Positions 57,449 to 64,000 of a stretch of DNA of 64,000 nt are shown here, one piece after another. The translations under genes and the position numbers were made by a program. The notes under the pieces were generated by a model. It did not search any database. It worked only from the letters and a program-made list of their open reading frames with translations, and was not told where the DNA came from. The stretch comes from Alcanivorax sp. S6407. GTDB taxonomy: Bacteria; Pseudomonadota; Gammaproteobacteria; Pseudomonadales; Alcanivoracaceae. Each line of letters starts with the position of its first letter. Position 1 is the first letter of the stretch. Location: assembly GCF_023016115.1 (NCBI RefSeq), contig NZ_JALKBH010000001.1:186001-250000 (forward strand). Direction: 5' to 3'.

Positions 57449-57921
57449 AGCTGTTCATCAGTCGCCACGGAGAGGCGGTCGGTACAGCCGCCACTGATGC
57501 ACTCCGGCCGCTCACCGAGCGGGGGCGTGAAGCGTTACTGGCGCACTGGCAGCAGCTCAAGGACAGTGGGGTCAGCATTTCCAACCTGGTGGTCAGCCCT
57601 TATCTGCGAGCCCAGCAGACGGCGGACTGTATTGCCCAGGTGTACGGCGGCCTCAAGCGCCAGGATTGTGATGAACTGATCCCGGAGGCGTCGCCGCTGT
57701 TGCTGCTGAACTGGTTGCTGGCCAATCCGGTCCAGGACAATACGGTGCTGGTCAGCCATATGCCGCTGGTGGCGCAGCTTACCGGGGTCTGGACGGGATC
57801 GACGGATCGCATCGGCTACACGGTGGGCACGGTGGCGTGTCTTGATGTTGATGTGGCGGCCGCTGCTGGGGCCAGACTGCTGTGGATGTGTAGCCCGGGT
57901 GAGAGTGTCGCAGGCCGCTAA
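57445..57921 (+). CDS. sixA: Phosphohistidine phosphatase SixA
   Basis: A 158-residue histidine phosphatase; the RHG motif (LFISRHGEAVG, His8) is the nucleophile, and the second catalytic His is in LVSHMPLVAQLTGVWTG. SixA in E. coli dephosphorylates the nitrogen-PTS protein NPr. It overlaps gpsA (ATGA), so both are translated from one message. Confidence 0.88.
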   Translation: MKLFISRHGEAVGTAATDALRPLTERGREALLAHWQQLKDSGVSISNLVVSPYLRAQQTADCIAQVYGGLKRQDCDELIPEASPLLLLNWLLANPVQDNTVLVSHMPLVAQLTGVWTGSTDRIGYTVGTVACLDVDVAAAAGARLLWMCSPGESVAGR

Positions 57922-57944
57922 TCGGTTAAAATCTACCCCCTGGA

Positions 57945-58136
57945 ATCATAACCATACCGTTTGCCGATTGCCGCTGGGCAGCGGCTCGCGGCCGTCGTAT
58001 CTTGACCTTGTTGGCGCTTGAACGCATGGCAGACTCCTGACAGCGTCAACAAGCTCCCTGAGGGGGGATACGATGACTCCTTGCATCGTGATTCAGGCAG
58101 ATTGAAAGCACCAATCCCGGTTGGTGCTTTTTTTTT
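57945..58136 (+). ncRNA. Candidate structured RNA between sixA and the Ser/Thr kinase gene
   Basis: The 180 bases before the terminator can fold into a layered structure. CGTATC (57996-58001) pairs with GATACG (58067-58072), and inside it CTTGTTGGCGCT (58007-58018) pairs with AGCGTCAACAAG (58042-58053) at 11 of 12 positions. A separate hairpin GCCGCT-GGGC-AGCGGC lies just before (57971-57986). The whole ends in an intrinsic terminator (58106-58136). No protein-coding frame fits. A TAAAAT at 57927-57932 could be a -10 box, without a good -35. It may be a small RNA or a processed 3' end of the gpsA-sixA message. Confidence 0.4.
58106..58136 (+). terminator. Terminator after gpsA-sixA / RNA candidate
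   Basis: AAGCACCAA pairs with TTGGTGCTT around TCCCGG; T8 follows. The 13-nt hairpin GCCGC-TCT-GCGGC (58138-58150) is directly behind. Confidence 0.9.
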
Positions 58137-58137
58137 G

Positions 58138-58181
58138 GCCGCTCTGCGGCTGCAACACGCTTCACGCTTCACGCAACACGC
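58138..58181. repeat. Post-terminator hairpin plus heptad array (AACACGC/TTCACGC)
   Basis: Hairpin 58138-58150, then units AACACGC, TTCACGC, TTCACGC, AACACGC (58154-58181). The array ends eight bases from the 3' end of the kinase gene. The mirror image of this order occurs at 37678-37753. Confidence 0.85.
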
Positions 58182-58189
58182 GAAAAAAC

Positions 58190-59419
58190 CTAGTCGTCTG
58201 GCGTTTCTGCCTTGGTCTGCTTTTCCGGTTCCATCACCAATTGCTCGATGGGTTCGCCGTCGGCAGCGACCAGGTTCACGGAGATGGGAATACGGGCCAG
58301 AAACTCCAGGCCGTCAGTACGTTTCAAGTCACGCAGAGACTCTTTAACGCGACCTGCTATCCAGGGGTGCAGGGTCGCCTTGATGGTGACTGCCTTGCAT
58401 CGTTTGCCCCGTTGAGCCTGCCAGTCCAGCAGGGCAGAGCGGAGCACTGGTAAATGCCCCTGAAACTGCTCGAAGTCATCGGCGACCAGATACACGTCAT
58501 ACTGGTATAACTTGCCGCGCCAGCTCATTCCCAGAGGGCTTTCCTTGAGCCGCAGGCGAGGCGCCAGAGGCGCGCTGTTGCCCTGTTGCTGTGGGCGGTA
58601 GCTGGAACGCTCCTTCTGGTAGTGCTCAGGGGATTGCAGCGAATCGAGCATGGCGATCACGGCATTACCGTCTTCGGGACGATCGGCCGGGTCCTTGGCC
58701 AGCAGGGCACGCAGTAGTGGCTGATAATGGCGCTGGCGTACCGGTAACAGGGGGATCGGTTCGCGCAAATGCGCCAGGGCCATGCTGCCAGGGTCGTCGC
58801 CCTGAAACGGCGCCTGCCCGGTGAGCATCTCGTAGAAGACACAACCCAGCGAGTAGAGATCAGATTGCGGCGTGAGCGGCTGGTTGCGATGTTGCTCCGG
58901 GCTCATGTACTTGGGAGTGCCCATGGCCTTGCCTTTGCCAAGAGTGCTGTCGGTGAGCATGCTGGAGGCAATGCCGAAGTCCATCAACAGGGCGGAGCCA
59001 TCGGCACGGAACAGGATATTGTCCGGTTTCACATCGCGATGGATGAAATGATGCTCGCCGGCATAGTGCAGGGCACTGGCCAGCTGGCGTAACACCGTTT
59101 CCGCTTCGGCATCACTCATGCCGTTCTGGATTCGGCTCTTGAGGCTGCCCCCGGTCACGTATTCCATGCTCAGGTAGTGATAGCCCTCATATTCACCCAC
59201 ATCGTACACCGGCACGATATGTGGGTGATTGAGGCTGGCCACGGTGCGGGCCTCTCGCATGAACTGCTCTGCGAAGCGGGGCTCCATGGAGAGGGCCGGG
59301 CTGAGGATCTTGATGGCGACCAGGCGCTCGAAGGAGTTCTGTGTGGCCAGAAAGACGTGTGCCATGCCGCCTTTGCCAAGGCGTTCTGTAATGCGGTAAC
59401 CAGGAAGTCTAAGTGCCAT
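58190..59419 (-). CDS. Serine/threonine protein kinase (Hanks type)
   Basis: 409 residues. Kinase domain ~5-265: P-loop LGKGGMAHVFLATQ, Lys37 in VAIKIL, catalytic loop FIHRDVKPDNILF, DFG in LLMDFGIASSM, APE-equivalent GTPKYMSPEQH and YSLGCVFYEMLTGQAPFQG. A C-terminal ~110-residue domain (GKLYQYDVYLVADDFEQFQGHLPVLRSALLDWQAQ...) has no transmembrane segment and no family I recognise; it may bind targets. ATG 59419 is the first ATG; Shine-Dalgarno is not visible. It follows the response regulator by 46 bases, in the same operon. Confidence 0.9.
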   Translation of the reverse strand: MALRLPGYRITERLGKGGMAHVFLATQNSFERLVAIKILSPALSMEPRFAEQFMREARTVASLNHPHIVPVYDVGEYEGYHYLSMEYVTGGSLKSRIQNGMSDAEAETVLRQLASALHYAGEHHFIHRDVKPDNILFRADGSALLMDFGIASSMLTDSTLGKGKAMGTPKYMSPEQHRNQPLTPQSDLYSLGCVFYEMLTGQAPFQGDDPGSMALAHLREPIPLLPVRQRHYQPLLRALLAKDPADRPEDGNAVIAMLDSLQSPEHYQKERSSYRPQQQGNSAPLAPRLRLKESPLGMSWRGKLYQYDVYLVADDFEQFQGHLPVLRSALLDWQAQRGKRCKAVTIKATLHPWIAGRVKESLRDLKRTDGLEFLARIPISVNLVAADGEPIEQLVMEPEKQTKAETPDD

Positions 59420-59465
59420 TTTGTTGGTATGCGTTGTGCTGACTATCAACGCAGTTTTACAGGGT

Positions 59466-59960
59466 TCACTCTTTCCCGTACAGCGCTTTCATCTCGGCTT
59501 CTGATTGTCTGGCCTGGGCCAGCTTGGCTTCCAAGCGCTTCTTCTGTTGATCAAGGCCGAGGAAGAAGTTCACCTTGCTCTGTAGCAGCATGGGGTCAAT
59601 GGGTTTGAACAGGTAATCCACCGCACCGGTGCGATAGCCTTCCTGGACAAAACGGGTTTCCTTTGAGATGGCGGTAACAAAGATAATGGGTACATTCTCG
59701 GTGCGCTTGTTGGAGCGCATCAGCTTGGCCACTTCAAAGCCGTCCATCTCCGGCATCTGCACATCCAGCAGCACCAGGGCATAGTCATGCTTGAGCAGTT
59801 TGCCCAGCGCCGCCTGGCCACTGGAAACGCTTTCCAGTTCGCAATCCAGGTCTTCCAGTACCACTTCCAGTGCCACCAGGTTTTGGGGAGTGTCGTCCAC
59901 CATCAGGACCCGGGACGGGGGGATGGATGGCTCGTTTTCAAGATGTTCGCTGGGCGACAT
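59466..59960 (-). CDS. Response regulator receiver protein
   Basis: A 164-residue stand-alone receiver domain: acidic pair Asp22-Asp23 (MVDDTPQN), phospho-acceptor Asp66 (ALVLLDVQMPEMDGFE), Thr in FVTAISK and Lys in FKPIDPM. A C-terminal charged helix (LDQQKKRLEAKLAQARQSEAEMKALYG) looks like a coiled coil. No output domain, so it signals by protein contact; the kinase encoded 46 bases downstream is a plausible partner. No histidine kinase gene is in the window. Confidence 0.9.
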   Translation of the reverse strand: MSPSEHLENEPSIPPSRVLMVDDTPQNLVALEVVLEDLDCELESVSSGQAALGKLLKHDYALVLLDVQMPEMDGFEVAKLMRSNKRTENVPIIFVTAISKETRFVQEGYRTGAVDYLFKPIDPMLLQSKVNFFLGLDQQKKRLEAKLAQARQSEAEMKALYGKE

Positions 59961-60035
59961 GATGTTAATCCGGTGATCTTGGGTTTTCTGTTGGTTTCAG
60001 GGCCGGGGCAAGCCTGACCATGAATACCGATAATA

Positions 60036-61067
60036 TCAGCCTTTATTCTGAAGGTCTTGGACCTGTTCTTCCAGCTTCCACTGCTGAACGGCAACCTGTC
60101 GCTTGATTTGTTCAAGAATATCAAGAAGGGTGTCGCGCAGCAGGTCATCCAGTTTCTCTCCGTCACCGCGGGCGGCATCAACTACGTCGTGCAGCAACTG
60201 CTCAAGTGACTCCCGGTGCGCCTCGGAGGACAAATCGTCAACCAGCTGGTCCACGAAGGCACTGCCGGTTTCCCGCACCGCCTCGCCGAGCAGGGCAATC
60301 GCCCGGGGCCCGGCCACCGGAATGGCCGCCAGCCGGCGTCCCGCCTGGGTCCGAGTGATCGCCTCGTCGGTGAGATGGGCGAAGTAGCCGGCCAATTCGT
60401 CGCGGTACTCACTGTGTGTCTTGCGTGTCGCCACCGCGATCCGCTCGGCAACAAAGCCCACCAGCTTTTCCTGACGGGGGGCCAGTACTTCGCGCTCGAT
60501 ACGGTGCAGTAATGGGCTGCCCCCGCCAACCTCACGCTGGGCTCCGCTCAGTACCTGCATGACAACCCGGTCGGAGACCTCTTCGACAACAATGTTGTAG
60601 TACTTGAGCAGGGTCTGGCCGAGCCAGGTTTGCGACAAATCGACGATGCCCATCCGCTGCAACCTGAACAGCAGGTTGACTACCCGCAATATCCGCAGCC
60701 AGCGGAAGCTGCCCACCGGGATACAACCAAGCAGATCGTACCAGTGGGCGAACGGGTAGAAGAACCAGCGGTGGTAGGTGCCCCGGGCGATGGCGACAAC
60801 CCAGCGAACGCTGAACTCCGTAAGATAAACCGCCACAAAGCACAGGTCGTAAAACAGGAAGTCGTCGTGGATGGTATCGCGATAGAAACCATGAAACGCG
60901 GGTAAATAATGGGCCAGCAGTTGCTGGAAAGCCGACACCTGGAAAAACCAGTCGAACAGGATCAGCGTCAGGTTGGCGATGACCAGGGTGATCATCAGCA
61001 GGTCGATCAGGAACCCGAGGGTATCCAGGTTGGCCTTCAGCTTTTCCGGGTGCAGCTTGATTTTCAT
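60036..61067 (-). CDS. Voltage-sensor-like membrane protein without pore
   Basis: 343 residues. Residues ~15-165 contain four hydrophobic segments; the fourth, [19 protein letters not shown], has Arg every third position at first (R-x2-R-x2-R) like the S4 voltage-sensing helix, and acidic residues sit in S2/S3 ([22 protein letters not shown]). No pore helices or selectivity motif follow. The C-terminal ~180 residues are helical and charged, with a final coiled coil ([23 protein letters not shown]). The start is ATG 61067, overlapping the exonuclease stop (ATGA). The function is unknown; a voltage- or lipid-linked regulator is inferred. Confidence 0.75.
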   Translation of the reverse strand: MKIKLHPEKLKANLDTLGFLIDLLMITLVIANLTLILFDWFFQVSAFQQLLAHYLPAFHGFYRDTIHDDFLFYDLCFVAVYLTEFSVRWVVAIARGTYHRWFFYPFAHWYDLLGCIPVGSFRWLRILRVVNLLFRLQRMGIVDLSQTWLGQTLLKYYNIVVEEVSDRVVMQVLSGAQREVGGGSPLLHRIEREVLAPRQEKLVGFVAERIAVATRKTHSEYRDELAGYFAHLTDEAITRTQAGRRLAAIPVAGPRAIALLGEAVRETGSAFVDQLVDDLSSEAHRESLEQLLHDVVDAARGDGEKLDDLLRDTLLDILEQIKRQVAVQQWKLEEQVQDLQNKG

Positions 61068-61879
61068 ACCTTGAATCTTGCCCATACCGGGCAGTGATCG
61101 GAAGGCTTTTCCATACCGCGCAGTTCATAGTCCACGCCGGTCTGGTCCAGCTTTTCCATCAACGGCGCGGTGGCCAGCAGGGTATCGATGCGCAGCCCGC
61201 GACGGGGTTCCCGTTCGAAGCCCTTGGAGCGATAGTCAAACCAGGAAAATACATCATCGGTTTCCGGGTTCTGATGACGGAAGGTGTCGGTCAGCCCCCA
61301 GCCCAGCAGCCGCTCCCACCATTCACGTTCTTCCGGCAGGAAGCTGGTCTTGCCTTCGCGCAGCCAACGCTTGCGGTTGGCTTCGCCAATGCCGATATCA
61401 AGATCGGTGGAGGAAATATTGAAGTCCCCCATCACAACTACCTGCTGGTCCGCCTGCTGGGATTGCTCGAGATAATCCTGCAGATCTTCGTAGAACTTCT
61501 TCTTGGCCGGGAACTTGGTGGGGTGCTCGCGGTTTTCCCCCTGGGGAAAGTAGCCGTTGAGAACAGTGGTGGTGGAGCCGTCCTTGTTGCGCAGGGTGCC
61601 GATAATCATCCGCCGCTGGGCTTCTTCGCCATCATTGGGGAAACCGTATTGCACGTCTTCGAGGGGCTCGCGAGTGATCAGCGCTACGCCATAGTGGCCT
61701 TTCTGACCATGATAGTAAGGGTGGTAGCCCATATCGCGAACGGCCTGCTCCGGGAACTCCGGGTCGTGGACCTTGGTTTCCTGCAGGCCGATCAAGGCCG
61801 GCTGATACTTGTCGATCACGGCCTGCAGCTGGTGCAGACGTGCGCGAATTCCGTTGATATTGAATGAAATCAGGGTCAT
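61064..61879 (-). CDS. Exodeoxyribonuclease III family AP endonuclease
   Basis: The 271-residue endonuclease/exonuclease/phosphatase-fold enzyme acts on abasic sites in DNA. Motifs: [61 protein letters not shown] and [12 protein letters not shown], covering the metal-binding Glu and Asp and catalytic His. RBS AAGGAGG precedes ATG 61879. First gene of the leftward operon; it may be XthA or a Pseudomonas-like ExoA paralogue. Confidence 0.93.
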   Translation of the reverse strand: MTLISFNINGIRARLHQLQAVIDKYQPALIGLQETKVHDPEFPEQAVRDMGYHPYYHGQKGHYGVALITREPLEDVQYGFPNDGEEAQRRMIIGTLRNKDGSTTTVLNGYFPQGENREHPTKFPAKKKFYEDLQDYLEQSQQADQQVVVMGDFNISSTDLDIGIGEANRKRWLREGKTSFLPEEREWWERLLGWGLTDTFRHQNPETDDVFSWFDYRSKGFEREPRRGLRIDTLLATAPLMEKLDQTGVDYELRGMEKPSDHCPVWARFKV

Positions 61880-62038
61880 GAGGCCTCCTTTGTGGCCGCA
61901 TTGTACACCAACCCGTGTCTATGGCAGGCCCGTATCTGGCGTTATCAGACATGGATCGCGGTGAACGGTGTTGGCTATCATGTTGCTTTTGCCTGGGAGT
62001 CACTGAACGCTCCCTTGCTGTGTTATTCGGGAGACACC

Positions 62039-62851
62039 ATGTCAGCAGTACCCAGTGAAAAACCGGTTCTGGCTTTTGCCCATGCCAATGGCATACCCGG
62101 CCACAGTTACGACACCTTTCTGGCTCCGCTGGAATCGCGCTATCAGCTGCATGTAGTGGACAGGGTGGGCCATGATCCTGACTATCCGGTGGATGCCCAA
62201 TGGCACAGTCTGAGCCTGGAACTGGAGGCGCAACTGGCGCCGTTGGGCAAGCCCATCGTTGGGATGGGGCATTCACTGGGTTCTGTTCTCATGTACCTGG
62301 TAGCCCAGCGCCATCCCGAGTGGTTTTCGGCTTTGCTGATGCTGGATCCGCCGATGATGAATGGCTTGCATGGGGTAATGATGAATCTGGCCCGATGGAC
62401 CGGTCAGATGGATAAGGCAACGCCTGCGGGCAAGAGCAAGGGGCGACTGGACTTTTGGCCGGACTGGGCGTCGGTGGAGAGTTATTTCGGGTCGCGGGGA
62501 ATGTTTCGGGCCTTTGATCCTCGGTGTCTGCAGGATTATATGAGGGCGGGTGTGGAGCCCTGGGAGAATGGATGGCGGTTGCACTTCCGGCCAGAAGTAG
62601 AGGTGGCCATTTTCCGTGAAGCGCCGACTGCGGCGACGCGTATGCCGCGGCTGAAAGTGCCGGCGGCTATTGTTACCGGGCGCCATTCACCGTCGCCTTT
62701 CCTGCACAGTGCCCGGCGTATTGCCCGCCGGCATCATATGATTCACCGCATCGCCGAGGGCAGTCATATGTATCCGCTGGAAAAACCCGAAGAGACGCTG
62801 GCGCTGTGTGAAGAATTGCTGGCGCAGTTGCAGGCCAAGGGGGGCGCGTGA
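62039..62851 (+). CDS. Alpha/beta hydrolase
   Basis: 270 residues. Starts at ATG 62039 behind GGGAGA. Motifs: FAHANGIPGHSYDTFLAPLE (oxyanion side), nucleophile GMGHSLGSVLMYL, a PPM cap region (LDPPMMNGLHGVMM), an Asp in AAIVTGRHSPSPF-adjacent segment, and a final His in AEGSHMYPLEKPEE. The substrate is not known. The stop overlaps the next hydrolase start by one base (TGATG), so the two are an operon. Confidence 0.88.
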   Translation: MSAVPSEKPVLAFAHANGIPGHSYDTFLAPLESRYQLHVVDRVGHDPDYPVDAQWHSLSLELEAQLAPLGKPIVGMGHSLGSVLMYLVAQRHPEWFSALLMLDPPMMNGLHGVMMNLARWTGQMDKATPAGKSKGRLDFWPDWASVESYFGSRGMFRAFDPRCLQDYMRAGVEPWENGWRLHFRPEVEVAIFREAPTAATRMPRLKVPAAIVTGRHSPSPFLHSARRIARRHHMIHRIAEGSHMYPLEKPEETLALCEELLAQLQAKGGA

Positions 62852-63702
62852 TGCCACCAAGCGAGATGCGATTCCAGGTGTACGGACAAACTCTCACTGC
62901 CCTGCAATGGCCAGGGGAGGGTGAACCGATACTGGCGTTGCATGGCTGGCTGGATAATGCCGCGTCCTTTGTGCCGTTGGCGCAACATCTAGGACGGCCC
63001 CTGGTGGCGCTGGATTTTTCCGGGCACGGTCATTCCGGGCATCGCCCAAATGAGGTGGCGACGCATCTGGTGGATCATGTGCGAGATGTGAAAGCGGTGG
63101 TGGATCAGCTTGGTTGGGGGCGTTTTACCCTGATGGGGCACTCCATGGGCGCCGGTATTGCCTGTCTGTTTACTGCGGCCTGTCCGGAGCGCGTTTCCCG
63201 GCTGATCCTGATTGAAGGTCTCGGGCCTCCCACCACCAAGGCGGATGAAGTGGCTGTGACCTTGCGCAAGGCGATGGATGACATGGCCGCCCTCGCGAAC
63301 AAGAGAAAGCCGGTTTATACCGACATCAATGACGCTATTGAGGCACGTACCCGTGGCTTTGGCGGGCTGAGCCACGAGGCCTCGGCATTATTGGTGGAGC
63401 GCGGACTTATGCCGGTGGACGGAGGGTGGACCTGGCGTGCTGACAGCCGTTTGCGGCTGACGTCCTCGCTGCGCCTTACCGAAGACCAGGTGGAGGGTTT
63501 CATTCGCGCTATTGAGGCGCCGGTATGCCTGATACTCGGAGAAAAGGGTATGGGCGGCGGCGGCATGTTCGATCATCGCGTGGAGTGGTTAAAGTCGGTA
63601 CAGGTGGTTCGGCTGCCCGGCCGTCACCATTTGCATATGGAGACACCTGAAGCGGTTGCCAATGCCATCAACTCCTTCCTGACCGTTCATTCTGGTCAGT
63701 GA
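62851..63702 (+). CDS. Alpha/beta hydrolase
   Basis: 283 residues with LALHGWLDNAASFVPLAQHL, ALDFSGHGHSGHRP, nucleophile MGHSMGAGIACLFTAA, LILIEGLGPPTTKADEVA, and a C-terminal catalytic His (LPGRHHLHMETPEAVANAI). The GHGHS and GWLDN motifs resemble the MEST/serine hydrolase-like group. The substrate is unknown; ester or lactone cleavage is inferred. AAGGGGGG precedes ATG 62851; GTG 62848 is an alternative. Confidence 0.88.
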   Translation: MPPSEMRFQVYGQTLTALQWPGEGEPILALHGWLDNAASFVPLAQHLGRPLVALDFSGHGHSGHRPNEVATHLVDHVRDVKAVVDQLGWGRFTLMGHSMGAGIACLFTAACPERVSRLILIEGLGPPTTKADEVAVTLRKAMDDMAALANKRKPVYTDINDAIEARTRGFGGLSHEASALLVERGLMPVDGGWTWRADSRLRLTSSLRLTEDQVEGFIRAIEAPVCLILGEKGMGGGGMFDHRVEWLKSVQVVRLPGRHHLHMETPEAVANAINSFLTVHSGQ

Positions 63703-63838
63703 TGCCACTGGTCCCGGGCGTTGCTCTGACACTGACCAAAACCATCAGCGCCGGGCAGGGCAAAGTGGAAAAGTGTCATGGAATAGCCATGCCGCTCCTC
63801 GCTAAGCTGATTCGAAATGAATTCGAGGAGTTTCAACG

Positions 63839-64000
63839 ATGAAAGTGGTAGAGGCGGCATCACTGGCCGAATACGTTGGCAAGGAACTGGGTGCATCCGA
63901 ATGGTTCGAAATTGATCAGGACCGAATCAATGCATTTGCCGATGCCACTCTGGATCATCAGTTCATTCATGTGGATCCGGAGCAGGCGAAAAACACCCCG
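63839..64000 (+). CDS. MaoC-like (R)-hydratase, 5' part only
   Basis: 54 codons before the window ends. MKVVEAASLAEYVGKELGASEWFEIDQDRINAFADATLDHQFIHVDPEQAKNTP has the hot-dog hydratase motif with Asp and His in DATLDHQFIHVDPE, as in MaoC/NodN-like enoyl-CoA hydratases. GAGGAG precedes ATG 63839. The 3' part is unseen. Confidence 0.85.
   Translation, partial: MKVVEAASLAEYVGKELGASEWFEIDQDRINAFADATLDHQFIHVDPEQAKNTP

Noticed and set aside
61892-62038. N-terminal extension of the first alpha/beta hydrolase
   Set aside because: GGGAGA stands before ATG 62039 and the extension has no hydrolase features; it lies in the divergent promoter region.

Overview
The window looks like a chromosomal segment of a marine gammaproteobacterium, most probably Alcanivorax or a close relative (Alcanivoracaceae/Oceanospirillales). 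This is inferred, not proven. The reasons are moderate-high GC with few foreign-looking blocks; a Pseudomonas-like TCA cluster in which gltA diverges from sdhCDAB-sucAB-lpd-sucCD; gltX followed by tRNA-Ala(GGC) and tRNA-Glu(UUC); a PA3286-type ketoacyl synthase; and calcium-binding thrombospondin type 3 lipoproteins beside an OmpA-family porin. No phage, transposase, rRNA or CRISPR was seen.

Layout. 1-1.7 kb: 3' part of an acyl-CoA racemase gene and a small lipoprotein gene. 2-10.4 kb: surface block with an OmpA-type porin, a 7-motif TSP3 lipoprotein, a lytic transglycosylase with two solute-binding domains, and a 24-motif TSP3 lipoprotein. 10.8-18.7 kb: small coiled-coil protein, monoacylglycerol-lipase-like hydrolase, lipoprotein, M61 peptidase and HrpA helicase. 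18.8-23 kb: FabH-like synthase, a three-gene copper-RiPP (bufferin/oxazolin, Buf/Hvf) operon, and an MlaA-like protein. 23.1-30.6 kb: TerB-like protein, transaldolase, DusA, SulP transporter plus universal stress protein, diguanylate cyclase, DUF4399 lipoprotein. 30.8-37.2 kb: gltX, two tRNAs, HAD phosphatase, RES-Xre toxin-antitoxin pair, beta-hydroxyacid dehydrogenase and SMP-30-like protein. 37.8-50.9 kb: the TCA-cycle supercluster. 51-57.9 kb: small acidic protein, unknown membrane protein, TIGR01777 epimerase, htpG, gpsA, sixA. 58.2-64 kb: a leftward exonuclease III / voltage-sensor-like / response regulator / Ser-Thr kinase operon, two alpha/beta hydrolases and a MaoC-like gene cut by the right edge.

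The strongest possible novelty is of two kinds. First, the Buf/Hvf locus pairs a six-cysteine EGKCG-repeat precursor with its DUF692 and DUF2063 maturation proteins, but has no DoxX-type membrane gene next to it. Second, nearly all larger intergenic gaps carry short arrays built from 7-bp units. The unit sequence differs between loci but the period is always 7. The arrays often form inverted pairs around a hairpin and in places supply gene stop codons or 5' leaders. A 13-nt GCCGC-loop-GCGGC hairpin sits directly behind the T-run of five separate intrinsic terminators. A structured-RNA candidate lies between sixA and the kinase gene.

Genes that work together: gltA-sdh-suc encode most of the oxidative TCA cycle; bufABC is a copper-buffering RiPP pathway; the OmpA/TSP3 genes probably shape the outer surface; xth, the voltage-sensor-like protein, the response regulator and the Ser/Thr kinase form a closely spaced unit that may link a membrane signal to phosphorylation.
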